A DNA stretch of 64,000 bases from Salvia splendens (lineage: Eukaryota > Streptophyta > Magnoliopsida > Lamiales > Lamiaceae), in contig NC_056033.1 of NCBI RefSeq assembly GCF_004379255.2, forward strand, positions 20,700,209 to 20,764,208. The letters run 5' to 3'. The position numbers and the translations under genes are program-made. Numbering within the stretch: position 1 is the stretch's first letter; each line of letters begins with the position of its first letter. Below, in pieces: positions 1 to 8,741 of this stretch. The notes under the pieces are model-generated. The model ran no database searches and had not been told where the DNA came from. It saw only the letters and a program-made list of their open reading frames with translations.

Positions 1-217
1 TTTAGAAGCTTTGACTCACAATCGTTGGCTTGTATATGTTCTAAGAAGGGGATCAGCCTTCGAAGAACAAGATACCTCAGTAACATTTGTAAGAGACGAC
101 ACGCACAGAGACAGACAAAACACACAGACAAAACGCACAGAGACAAACAAAGACCAAGCAAACCAAAGAAAGCACATTGACCGAACATGACTCAAGACTG
201 ACTGACCGGACTGTCTC
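1..217 (-). other. 3' untranslated stretch of the Tat element
   Basis: It lies downstream of the pol stop and upstream of the missing 3' LTR. On the plus strand it is rich in short ACACAGACAAA-like repeats (about 90-180). I see no reading frame, polypurine tract or LTR start in it. Confidence 0.6.
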
Positions 218-3200
218 TTACAAATGGAACTTCTTGAGGTTGGAAATGTGCCATGTTCGGGGTACCTGTTCTCCTGACATGTGAGCCAATTTGTAAGACC
301 CTTTGCCGAGGACTTCTGACACCCGATACGGACCTTCCCATGTGGGTTCGAGCTTGCCCAGCTTTTCTGCTCGGCTTACTTCGTTGTTTCTCAAGACGAG
401 ATCTCCCACTTGAAATTGCAGCTTCTTCACCCTTTGGTTGTAATACCGGGCTACTTGCTCCTTGTACTTGGCTGCTTTTATGCATGCCAATTCTCTTCTT
501 TCTTCGGCAAGATCTAGCTCGGCTCTCAGTCCGTCGTCATTCATTTCTGCTGAGAAATTTAGAGTTCGGGGACTGGGTATGCCGATCTCCACCGGAATCA
601 CGGCTTCAGTGCCGTACACAAGACTGTACGGAGTTTCACCGTTGGAGGTTGTGGGTGTAGTTCGGTAGGACCATAGGACTTGAGGGAGATTTTCTACCCA
701 TTGTCCTTTGGCTTGTTCTAACCGAGCTTTTAACCCTTTCACCAGGATACGATTTGTTACCTCCGTTTGTCCGTTTGCTTGTGGATGAGAGACCGAAGTG
801 AACCGCTGTTGAATATTCAGCTCTTGGCACCAATTCTTGAACGTCTTGTCGGTGAACTGAGTCCCGTTATCCGAGATGAGGATGTGGGGTATGCCAAATC
901 GGCACACTATGTTCTTCCAGACGAAATCCAATGCCTTCGAGCTCGTTATCGTAGCTAATGGTTCAGCTTCCACCCACTTCGTAAAGTAGTCCACGGCAAC
1001 GATTAGGAATTTTATTTGCCGAGGAGCTTGTGGTAGTGGTCCTACTATGTCTATACCCCATTGCATAAAAGGCCAAGGGCTTTGCATAGTGGATAGATCG
1101 GTCTGCGGCATCCTTGGGATATTTGCATGGATTTGGCACTTCGGGCATGTCTTGACGAGCTGCACTGCTTCTTGTACCAAGGTTGGCCAATAATATCCCC
1201 ATCTTAGAACTTTTTTAGCTAAAGCTCTAGCTCCGATGTGGCTGCCGCACGATCCTTCATGAACTTCTCTGAGGATGTAGTCCGTCTCTTCTGGCCCTAT
1301 ACATCGTAATAACGGCTGAAGGTAGGACTTTCTGTATAAGACTCCTCCATGAAGTTCGTACCGAAGTGCTCGGCATGTGATTTTCCGAGCTTCTCTCTTA
1401 TCCTTGGGCAGTTGTCCTTGATCTAGATACTGTAAGATCGGCGTCATCCAGTTCGGCGAGCTGGTTACTGAATGTACCTCAGCTTCATCAATGCTTCGAT
1501 GCATCAATGCCTCCACCTTTGAGCTTGGACATGCGGCTAACTTACTTAAAGTATCTGCTCGGCTGTTTTCTGCTCTGGGAATGCGGATTATCCGAAAATA
1601 AGAGAAACTTCGGCTAATGCTTTGCGCTTTGTCTAAATATTTCCTCATCCTCTCATCACGGGCTTCACTTGTACCCAACATGTGATTCACTATGACTTGT
1701 GAATCACAATGGATTTTGAGAGACTTGATACATAGACTTTGCGCTAGCTGGAGTCCGGCAAGGAGGGCTTCGTATTCGGCTTCGTTATTAGTGGTTGGGA
1801 ATGAGAACCGAAGTGAATAGGTTACCTCGTGTCCATCGGGAGCGATAAGCAGAATACCAGCTCCACTTCCCATTTTATTCGAAGCTCCATCTACGAATCC
1901 GCTCCAGCAGTCCGGCGGCTCTTCTTCGGATTCCAAGGGCTGTGCTAGTTCGGCATTGGTAGAATTTTTCTGTTCGGCAATGACAGGGATTGCTTGATCG
2001 AACTTGGCCTCTGCAAGAAAATCTGCCAAGGCTTGTCCCTTGATGGCTTTCCGAGGTAGGTACTCGATTGAGTGTTCTCCCAGCTCTATGGCCCATTTGG
2101 TGATTCTGCCTGATGCTTCTGGCTTGGTCAAAACTTGCCGAAGAGGCAGATCGGTTAAGACGCATACCTTGTGAGCATAGAAGTATGGCCGCAGTCTCCT
2201 TGCTGCATTTACTAACGCCAGAGCAATTTTTTCCAGAGGTTGATACCTTGTTTCTGGATCTCTTAATGCTCGGCTTGTAAAGTAGATGGGAAACTGCTTT
2301 AGGCCTTCTTCTCGTACAAGCACCGCGCTAATGGTTTGATCGGATGCCGCTAAGTATAAGAAAATCACTTCGGCATCTGTTGGAGCAGAGAGAATTGGAA
2401 GCTCGGCTAAATAACTTTTGAGCTCGTCAAAAGCCTTTTTCTGCTCGGCTCCCCACTCAAACTTTGGTGCCTTTTTTAACACTTTGAAGAACGGCAGTTG
2501 CTTTTCGGCTGCTTGGGAAAGGAATCTATTCAATGCGGCTAGACATCCAGTTAGTCTTTGCACATCGTGTATGGACTTCGGCATCGCCATGTTCTGAATA
2601 ACTTGAACTTTTGAGGGATTTGCCTTGAGTCCGTCCTTTGAAACCCAACAACCCAGAAATTTTCCCGAATCTACCAAAAAGGTACATTTTTGGGGGTTGA
2701 GTTTGAGGTTGGCTTTTCGGAGCACGTCGAGAGTGGATTTGAGGTTGTCTTCGTACTCCGAAGTGCTTTTGCTTTTGACGACTATGTCGTCGACATACAC
2801 TTCAACCTGTTTTCCGATTAGGTGCCGAAAAAGCTTGTCTACCATCCTTTGATAAGTGGCTCCGGCATTCTTTAAACCGAATGGCATCTTTTTATAAGCG
2901 AAAATGCCGAAATCGGTAATGAAAGCTGTTTTCGGAGCGTCACTCTCATCCATCAACACTTGGTGATATCCTTTGTATAAATCAAGAAAACAGAAAATTT
3001 CGAAGCCGATCAAAGCTTCTACTTTTTTATCTATATTCGGAAGGGGATAGCAATCTTTAGGACAGTGCTTGTTTAGATCGGTAAAATCTATGCACATCCG
3101 CCATCCTCCTTTTTTCTTGATCATCACAGGATTGGCCACCCAAGAAGGATATTTCACCTCGAATAGTACATCCGCTTTTAGTAATTGGCGGACTTCGTCA

Positions 3201-3478
3201 TGGATGACTTGGCTTCTTTCTGCCGCAAAGAGTCTTTGCTTCTGTTTTACTGGCCGGATTGAAGGATCAATATTTAACCGATGAGTGATTACCTCGGGGG
3301 GCACTCCGGTCATGTCCATCGGAGACCATGCAAAGACATCTTTGTACTCCTTGAGGAGCTGAATGGTCTTTTCCCGGAGTAGAGGCGTTCCTGCGAAGCC
3401 GATCTTGACCGTTCTGGATGGATCATCTTCGTATAACTGAACGGTCATTGAGTTCGGCTCTGAAGTGACTTCGGTCAT
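218..3478 (-). CDS. Pol: reverse transcriptase, dual RNase H, integrase (gypsy Tat)
   Basis: The 1086-residue frame carries reverse transcriptase at about 60-260 with the YVDDIVV catalytic motif, then the RT-linked RNase H (about 375-470). A second RNase H-like domain lies at about 530-660, starting FVDGASN and containing EAEYEAL and HCDSQVIVN. Integrase follows from about 745, with an HH-CC-like finger (CPKCQIH) and the catalytic core with GIDIVGP, ISDNGTQF and the E of GQTEVTNR. The C-terminal chromatin-proximal part contains WEGPYRV. All catalytic residues I can see are present. The annotated start is simply the first Met after the UAG; in vivo pol is probably made by readthrough from gag rather than from this codon. 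Confidence 0.95.
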   Translation of the reverse strand: MTEVTSEPNSMTVQLYEDDPSRTVKIGFAGTPLLREKTIQLLKEYKDVFAWSPMDMTGVPPEVITHRLNIDPSIRPVKQKQRLFAAERSQVIHDEVRQLLKADVLFEVKYPSWVANPVMIKKKGGWRMCIDFTDLNKHCPKDCYPLPNIDKKVEALIGFEIFCFLDLYKGYHQVLMDESDAPKTAFITDFGIFAYKKMPFGLKNAGATYQRMVDKLFRHLIGKQVEVYVDDIVVKSKSTSEYEDNLKSTLDVLRKANLKLNPQKCTFLVDSGKFLGCWVSKDGLKANPSKVQVIQNMAMPKSIHDVQRLTGCLAALNRFLSQAAEKQLPFFKVLKKAPKFEWGAEQKKAFDELKSYLAELPILSAPTDAEVIFLYLAASDQTISAVLVREEGLKQFPIYFTSRALRDPETRYQPLEKIALALVNAARRLRPYFYAHKVCVLTDLPLRQVLTKPEASGRITKWAIELGEHSIEYLPRKAIKGQALADFLAEAKFDQAIPVIAEQKNSTNAELAQPLESEEEPPDCWSGFVDGASNKMGSGAGILLIAPDGHEVTYSLRFSFPTTNNEAEYEALLAGLQLAQSLCIKSLKIHCDSQVIVNHMLGTSEARDERMRKYLDKAQSISRSFSYFRIIRIPRAENSRADTLSKLAACPSSKVEALMHRSIDEAEVHSVTSSPNWMTPILQYLDQGQLPKDKREARKITCRALRYELHGGVLYRKSYLQPLLRCIGPEETDYILREVHEGSCGSHIGARALAKKVLRWGYYWPTLVQEAVQLVKTCPKCQIHANIPRMPQTDLSTMQSPWPFMQWGIDIVGPLPQAPRQIKFLIVAVDYFTKWVEAEPLATITSSKALDFVWKNIVCRFGIPHILISDNGTQFTDKTFKNWCQELNIQQRFTSVSHPQANGQTEVTNRILVKGLKARLEQAKGQWVENLPQVLWSYRTTPTTSNGETPYSLVYGTEAVIPVEIGIPSPRTLNFSAEMNDDGLRAELDLAEERRELACIKAAKYKEQVARYYNQRVKKLQFQVGDLVLRNNEVSRAEKLGKLEPTWEGPYRVSEVLGKGSYKLAHMSGEQVPRTWHISNLKKFHL

Positions 3479-3505
3479 CTCGCTTGCCTCTGACTCCGGT
3501 TGCTG

Positions 3506-3514
3506 TGATTGCTA
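3506..3514 (-). promoter_or_regulatory. Candidate UAG readthrough signal between gag-pro and pol
   Basis: On the minus strand the gag frame ends TAG followed directly by CAATCA, which fits the CARYYA context known to promote UAG suppression in tobacco mosaic virus and reported for the soybean SIRE1 retroelement. The frame stays open from this stop through the eleven codons to the first Met of pol and on to the pol stop. Readthrough would therefore yield one Gag-Pro-Pol chain with no frameshift. The match is seen directly; function is inferred. Confidence 0.7.
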
Positions 3515-5590
3515 TGCTTGATGGTGCCGAACTGATTGCTCGGCACTTTTAAGCGCAATCTGCAGACATTCTTTTGCTCTCTTTTGATCACCTCGGATGA
3601 CCGCTATCCCACCTTTAGTGGGGATCTTGATGGTGAGGTGATAAGTAGAGCAAACGGCCCGAACTGTGTTGAGCCAGTCTCTCCCCAGGATGATGTTGTA
3701 CGGGGACCGAGCTTTCACCACAAAGAACTCGATCATCGTATTGGAGCTTGTAGGCGCTTTTCCCACCGTGATCGGAAGGCTGATAATACCTTCAGGGCGG
3801 GTGTCCTCCTGGGCGAAACTTTTCAGAGGAAGTGGAGCCGGACTGAGCCGAGCTGGATCCACTTCCATTTTATCGAAACATTCTTTAAAAAGAATGCTGA
3901 CTGACGCTCCTGTATCCACAAATACTCTGTGGATCAGTTTGTTTGCCACTCCGGCTTGAATGACAATAGCGTCTTGGTGAGGAGAGATGGCTGGGACGGG
4001 ATCGGCATCTGAAAATGTAATCACTTCGTCTTTCTTCAGCCTTTTATGTGTTGGCTCCTCTTGATTGGAACCTCTGCGTTCTGCTTTTAGAGACGACTTA
4101 GTCTTCCCGGCAGGGAGAGCATCAATAGTCTGGATTACTCCATCATATTGCGGCTCGTCGTCGTCTTCGGGATCCTCATGCCTTTTCGGATCCTGAGGAT
4201 TGCAGTTCGCACCTCTCTGCCTTTTGTTCTTTTTCGGCTGCTTGCTTTGGTATTCTTTTAACGTTCCTGTTTTCACAAGAACATCAATACCTGCAGCCAA
4301 ATTTCGGCACTCCTCGGTATCGTGACCGTGGGCTTGATGGAAGGAGCAATATTGATCCTGAGGTCGCCGCGCGGCTGATTTCGTCATCCGCTTTGGTTTT
4401 TCGAACATATCGGAATGTAGTTCGAAAATTTCCGCTCTTGACTTGTTTAATGGTACGAACTGAGCGGGCGGCTTCTCAGGATTGAGACGTGGCCCCAATC
4501 TGCCTTGTACCGGTGCCCTTTGAATTCTTTCAAAAGGAGTTCGGCGAGGAAGCACCTGGCCGCTTTGATCGGGCTTCTTTTTCTCTTCTCGGGATGAGCT
4601 GTCTAAAGACCGTTTTCGACGGTCTGCCTCATCCGCACGGGAAAACTGGTCCGCAATGTCCCACATTTCTTGAGCTGTTTGCGGACCGCACTCCACGAGC
4701 TTTCTGTAGAGAGCTCCGGGCAGGATTCCATTTTGGAATGCCGAAATGACAAGTAGATCGTTGAGATCATCTACTTGTAGGCATTCCTTGTGGAATCTCG
4801 TCATGAAGTCGCTGATCTTTTCGTCGCGACCTTGACGTATAGAAAGCAGCTGAGCCGAAGTGATCCGGGCTTCCGCTTTCTGAAAGAACCTCCTGTGGAA
4901 AGCATCCATTAGATCTCGGTAAGATCTAATGCTGCCTTGGGGGAGGCTATCGAACCACCTTCTCGCGTTCCCGATAAGAAGCTCGGGGAACAGCTTGCAC
5001 ATATGGACCTCATTGAGACCCTGGTTCGCCATATTATACTGATAGCGTCCCAAGAAGTCATGAGGATCCACTAGCCCGTCATAAGTCATTGACGGTGTCC
5101 GGTAGTTCCGCGGCAAAGGAGTTCGGGTGATATCGTCCGAGAACGGAGTCTTTAATGCTCCGTACATGGCGAACCCGATATTTCTTCGGTACGGAGGAGA
5201 TGGAGTTCTCCTGTGGTTCCGGTACCGAGGAGGAACAGGAACATGTCGGGGTTGAGGATTCTTTCTCCTGGAAGACACGTCACTACTGCGGTAGTGACTT
5301 TCATGTCTGGATGAGGAGGGAGAATCCGCCGTTGTCTTCTCCGGCTGTTGGCTCTTCTGCAGGAAGGTTAAGAACTCCTCCTGCTTCTCGGCCAAGAACA
5401 GCTTGACAGCTTCATTTAAATCGGGCTGCTGGGAAGACTCGGTCCGATCTCTCCTGGAGTGGCTTGTTCCTTCTTCGTGAGAACCGGAGGTAGATGTCTC
5501 CCGAGGCCGTTTTTCAGACCTGCGAGCTGGACTAGCTTCCTCACGGTTATCACGAACGGTATTATGGGTGTTATGTGATCTGGTATGCAT
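3512..5590 (-). CDS. Gag and aspartic protease polyprotein (gypsy Tat)
   Basis: This 692-residue frame supplies the capsid/nucleocapsid and protease of the element. The N-terminal ~120 residues are basic and serine-rich. The retrotransposon gag core follows (about 150-330, with the W-F-x-S-L-P region after NARRW). A zinc-finger-like segment (CSFHQAHGHDTEEC, about 410-423) replaces the usual CCHC knuckle. The protease active site VDTGAS sits near residue 560 and ILGRDWL near 635. The start ATG lies just after an A-rich run following the leader. The frame ends in TAG and pol continues in the same frame 33 bases later, so the natural product is probably a Gag-Pro protein with a minor readthrough Gag-Pro-Pol. 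No internal frameshift is seen. Confidence 0.93.
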   Translation of the reverse strand: MHTRSHNTHNTVRDNREEASPARRSEKRPRETSTSGSHEEGTSHSRRDRTESSQQPDLNEAVKLFLAEKQEEFLTFLQKSQQPEKTTADSPSSSRHESHYRSSDVSSRRKNPQPRHVPVPPRYRNHRRTPSPPYRRNIGFAMYGALKTPFSDDITRTPLPRNYRTPSMTYDGLVDPHDFLGRYQYNMANQGLNEVHMCKLFPELLIGNARRWFDSLPQGSIRSYRDLMDAFHRRFFQKAEARITSAQLLSIRQGRDEKISDFMTRFHKECLQVDDLNDLLVISAFQNGILPGALYRKLVECGPQTAQEMWDIADQFSRADEADRRKRSLDSSSREEKKKPDQSGQVLPRRTPFERIQRAPVQGRLGPRLNPEKPPAQFVPLNKSRAEIFELHSDMFEKPKRMTKSAARRPQDQYCSFHQAHGHDTEECRNLAAGIDVLVKTGTLKEYQSKQPKKNKRQRGANCNPQDPKRHEDPEDDDEPQYDGVIQTIDALPAGKTKSSLKAERRGSNQEEPTHKRLKKDEVITFSDADPVPAISPHQDAIVIQAGVANKLIHRVFVDTGASVSILFKECFDKMEVDPARLSPAPLPLKSFAQEDTRPEGIISLPITVGKAPTSSNTMIEFFVVKARSPYNIILGRDWLNTVRAVCSTYHLTIKIPTKGGIAVIRGDQKRAKECLQIALKSAEQSVRHHQA

Positions 5591-5656
5591 TTTTTTTTTT
5601 TTTTTGGGGTGGAAAAAGGGTCAAAAATTCGCTTTATCACAAATTTGGTTCTCTGT

Positions 5657-5674
5657 TTCCCACAGACGGCGCCA
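5657..5674 (-). other. Primer binding site of the Tat element
   Basis: On the minus strand the sequence is TGGCGCCGTCTGTGGGAA, one base after the LTR end. A TGGCGCCG start is common for plant Tat/Athila-type gypsy elements. It marks where tRNA-primed minus-strand synthesis would begin and fixes the LTR edge. Confidence 0.8.
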
Positions 5675-5675
5675 G

Positions 5676-6370
5676 TGATGAATCCGTGAATTTCTGATGG
5701 TGATGAATGCAGGAAAATGCAGATCACGACACAGAGAATTTACGTGGTTCGATTTACTGAAGTAAATCTACGTCCACGGGAAGAAGGGAGGGCAAGATTG
5801 TATTGCTTGATCTGGGATTACAGCTTACAACACAGACTTGCTATATGATATTTTATCTCTAGAGAGCTTCTTTAGAACTTAACCCTTTTCTATCTGATCT
5901 AAGTTCTATTTATACATTGAACCAAGATCGTGGCATGCAGCACCATTTACTAGGCAGTGGATGTCGTGGAGATCGTGGCGATCTTGCATGGGTCCACTAT
6001 CCTGCATGAGTTAATGACTGCTTGACACCACTAAATAGATCGTGGGTGTAGTGGAGGTGGAAATCCTGCATGAGTCCACTATCTCCTAGTTCGGTCGAAT
6101 ACTGAGACCGAACTGCTGAATTATTGCCGAGCAGCTTTTGCCGATCTGAGAGTAGAGCTTGATGCCGACCTGAGAGCAGAGTTTGATTGGTTGGCTTTTA
6201 CCGAGCTGTAGGCTGGGGCCGAACTCTTTGGTTGTGCCGAACTGAACTCTTTAGTCATGCCGGACTGATACTCTTTAGTCATGCCGAACTGATACTCTTT
6301 CTTGGGCTTTAGGCTGATGGGCTTTACTGCTGTTGGGCTTGTTTAGTACGTACTCCATCATACTCCATCA
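5676..6370 (-). repeat. 5' LTR of the Tat element
   Basis: On the minus strand it begins TGATGGAGTATGATGGAGTA and ends in CATCA, giving TG...CA ends over 695 bp. One base separates the LTR from the primer binding site. The 3' LTR is not in the window, so the far boundary is set from the TG terminus and from the start of unrelated host sequence at 6371, not from an LTR-LTR alignment. Confidence 0.8.
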
Positions 6371-6381
6371 GCGCCGTAGCC

Positions 6382-6390
6382 ATAAATATT
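6382..6390 (+). promoter_or_regulatory. TATA-like box of the small plastid-protein gene
   Basis: ATAAATATT lies 154 bases before the ATG and only 11 bases from the end of the retrotransposon LTR. It is the only TATA-like element between the LTR and the gene's start in a plausible position. The call rests on position and composition only. Confidence 0.4.
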
Positions 6391-6543
6391 TGAGAATTAA
6401 AAAAAGAATGATTGAATGAAGATAAGAGACTTGTGGAGAGCTTGTGGTTGAAACAAGCCAAGTAGTAATTCTTGCATACACTCATATACTATTTCTCATT
6501 TTAGCAGAGCAAAACTCACTCACTAAAAAGCAAAGAACGAAAA

Positions 6544-6816
6544 ATGGCTTCTTTGAACATGTTGGTTTCTCCCACATTATTATTAGTTAGGCCTCAAAGA
6601 AGAGTAAGAAGCGCAGCAACAGCAGCGAAATCCTCAGGCGGAGACAGTGAGGAGAAGGGCATTTTGGACTTTATCCTCGGCAGCTTGACGAAGGAGGATC
6701 AGTTCTACGAGACTGATCCAATCTTGAAGAAGGTGGAGGACGGGAAGAGCAGCGGCGGCCGGAAGAACTCGGTGGTTGTGCCGCCAGCCAAGAGAGGACT
6801 CTTTGCTAAGAAATGA
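6544..6816 (+). CDS. Small probable chloroplast-targeted protein, unknown function
   Basis: This is a 90-residue, intronless reading frame. The first ~35 residues (MASLNMLVSPTLLLVRPQRR, then Arg/Ala/Ser-rich) look like a plastid transit peptide. The mature part has an amphipathic, conserved-looking core (GILDFILGSLTKEDQFYETD) and a basic Ser/Gly-rich tail ending in RGLFAKK. The ATG context (GAAAAATGGCT) is good for a plant start. I recognise the pattern of a small plastid protein but not the family, and I assign no function. The gene lies immediately beside the Tat retrotransposon, which points away from it. An alternative is a spurious frame, but the transit-peptide-like start and codon composition argue against that. 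Confidence 0.65.
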   Translation: MASLNMLVSPTLLLVRPQRRVRSAATAAKSSGGDSEEKGILDFILGSLTKEDQFYETDPILKKVEDGKSSGGRKNSVVVPPAKRGLFAKK

Positions 6817-7203
6817 TTCATAAGCATAATTAATGGAATTATTAAGTTACCTTTCTTTGATACAAAATTTATGTTTTCAATTTTTGCCTCTAATAAGAAG
6901 ATGCTTAATTCAATTTTTTTTTATCATACTTTATATGTGGCAATGGCACGCGAAGAGATTCAAATCCATACATTGGAAAAGCTCCCCAATGAAAAAACAT
7001 CACTTTGCTGGATTTATTGAGTTATATAAAGCAATGAGATCAACAAAGTCTTCAATGACTTATGTTAGCGTCTTTATTGGCTCGATGGAAGTAGGAATTC
7101 GAACTTTTACAACGTGAGTAGGAATTGGAGGAATCATTGCAGATGCTGCAATAATGCCAGAAGGCTTTATCTCTTGACAAAGAGATTGATTCCGAATAGA
7201 GGG
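6817..7203. other. 3' flank of the small gene, no gene seen
   Basis: This is AT-rich sequence containing the likely 3' untranslated region of the small plastid-protein gene. I see no convincing further frame or repeat boundary. Confidence 0.5.
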
Positions 7204-7560
7204 TCATATGTGGAGTTTTTTCTTCCTTATCCTCTTCAGGTTGCTCATTCTCTTTTGTAACTCTTCATTGTTCTTCGCCACAAAATCTTTTGTTATATGG
7301 GCATCGACTTCCATTTTTCGCCCTTCTTTGTGTTGATTTTGCACATACTCTTGATCTTTACTTACTTCTTGAGGCGGGAGAGGGGCAAGAAAAACTTTCT
7401 TTTGGCCAAACATCAAAACAGTTTTGTCACGTAATTTATTGAATTTCAATTTGTGATCCACCTTCCATTTTTCACCCAACAAAATATGTGTCGACTGTAC
7501 AGGAAAAACAACACACAAAACATCTTCTTCACACGTACCATGGCAAATACTCCATCCGTC
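7204..7560 (-). pseudogene. Gypsy protease-RT linker fragment
   Basis: The minus-strand frame includes VVFPVQSTHILLGEKWKVDH and later KKVFLAPLPPQEV. This resembles the stretch between protease and reverse transcriptase of chromovirus-type gypsy elements, where the family usually reads LLGRPWQ-D and ...LxPLxP. Only this linker remains; no RT core follows. It is an old fragment that merges at its 5' side with a MITE remnant. The identification is from family memory and is moderately supported. Confidence 0.45.
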
Positions 7561-7733
7561 CCATAAAAAATGTCTCACTTTCTTTTTAGTTTGTCCCACT
7601 AACGATGTCACATTTCTATTTTTGGAAAAAGTTACCTCACACATCAATAAAAAAATTATATTTTCTCTCTACATTTTACACACAAAATAAAGCATCCTAA
7701 AATCTCGTCCCATCCCACAAGTGTGACAATCAC
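7550..7733. repeat. Stowaway-type MITE remnant
   Basis: After a TA it begins with a variant of the CTCCCTCCGTCCCA terminal repeat, followed by the family's usual ATGTCTCACTTTC and AAAAATGTCACATTT-like blocks. The right terminal repeat is worn to CAAGTGTGACAATCAC, and no closing CTCCCTCCG copy remains. Confidence 0.6.
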
Positions 7734-7922
7734 TTTTTTTACACAATTGCTTTGATGGGATGTCTTGTTGGCATGCTCCATACGGTTGATACTCGTTCTT
7801 GATTTGACGCTTGATGATGAATTTGCGAATAAACGAGGCGGAAGACTTGTAACTATGGAGGAATGAAGCCACTACGGGTATGAAGGAACTGTTGATAAGT
7901 CGTGAAGTGGAGTGATTGACGC

Positions 7923-8378
7923 CAGTGGCGGACGCAGGATTTCGACTATGGGGTTCCAAATTATTGTTAACGGTTGTAGTGTGTTTTTCGATATTTGTCT
8001 CGCATCAAGTAGGTGGTAGGAAGTTATGAGATAGTATATAGATAGATAATGATTGACGAATAATGAAAGGATGGTGACAATAACTTATATGTTCCACTAA
8101 ATGTGAAACATTTATTTTCATAACAAAATTTTATTTATTGTTATTCTATAAGTTAAGTAAAGAAATAAGGGGAAATCTCTTTATTGCAAAGTTTGTGTGA
8201 AAAAAAAAAAAATTAAGTGTGTGTAACTTAGTTAAACCTTGTGCATTTGAAAAAATGAAAAGTATTAACAAAATAAAAGGAAATATGGGAAGCTTTAAAT
8301 GAAGGCTGCAATGTTGTAAACCTAATATAATATCAGGGTTCCATGGGATCCCCATACCCCAAAGAGGGTCCGCCACTG
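7923..8378. mobile_element. Non-autonomous hAT-type element
   Basis: The terminal repeats begin CAGTGGCGGAC on both ends, the right one read in reverse complement as CAGTGGCGGACCCTC. This resembles hAT Tip100-like ends. The 8-bp flanks ATTGACGC and ACTGATAC agree at five positions and the other three differ by transitions, as expected for an old 8-bp duplication. It is AT-rich inside with no transposase. Confidence 0.65.
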
Positions 8379-8640
8379 ACTGATACTACAAATGATTGTG
8401 ATTTGTGAGAGCATCTCCAATAACCGGCGTCACCACCGCGACGCCGATTTTTCGCCCATGCCGGTTTGACGCCGAACCATTGGAACCGGCGTGGGCGGAA
8501 CCAGCGTCAAAATCGGCGTCGCCATGCCGATTCCCGCGCTGACGCCGGTTCCGACGCCGATCCTCACGGGCGCCATTGTGCGTCCCGGATCGGCGCCAAA
8601 CCGGCGTCGGATTTAAATTTTTTTTTTTGTTTTTCGAAAA

Positions 8641-8741
8641 CACTATATATACGCGCGTTGAACCTTATTTTCATTCGCACCACTTGTTTTAACGAGTACT
8701 CTCTCTCTACCTTACTTTCTGTACAAGATCAATAACGAGCA
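8641..8741 (+). promoter_or_regulatory. Shared Harbinger promoter and 5' leader (copy 1)
   Basis: A TATATATAC box is followed by a leader containing TTCATTCGCACCACTTG, TTTTAACGAGT and a CT-rich run, ending just before the ATG. Nearly the same leader precedes the genes of the other two Harbinger elements in the window, which shows it is part of the transposon family's promoter. Confidence 0.7.

Larger units (their letters stand above)
1..6370 (-). mobile_element. Ty3/gypsy LTR retrotransposon, Tat lineage (3' LTR off window)
   Basis: Read on the minus strand the order is 5' LTR, primer binding site, gag-protease, stop codon, then pol with reverse transcriptase, RNase H, a second RNase H and integrase. 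The second RNase H-like domain between the RT-linked RNase H and integrase is the known hallmark of the Tat clade (Ogre/Retand/Tat). Both frames are uninterrupted apart from the single stop between them, so the copy looks young and possibly active. The 3' LTR, polypurine tract and the matching target duplication would lie left of the window. The five bases outside the 5' LTR are GCGCC and cannot be paired here. Confidence 0.93.

Noticed and set aside
1..217. 3' LTR of the Tat element
   Set aside because: No sequence here matches the 5' LTR start (TGATGGAGTATG) or end; the 3' LTR must be outside the window.
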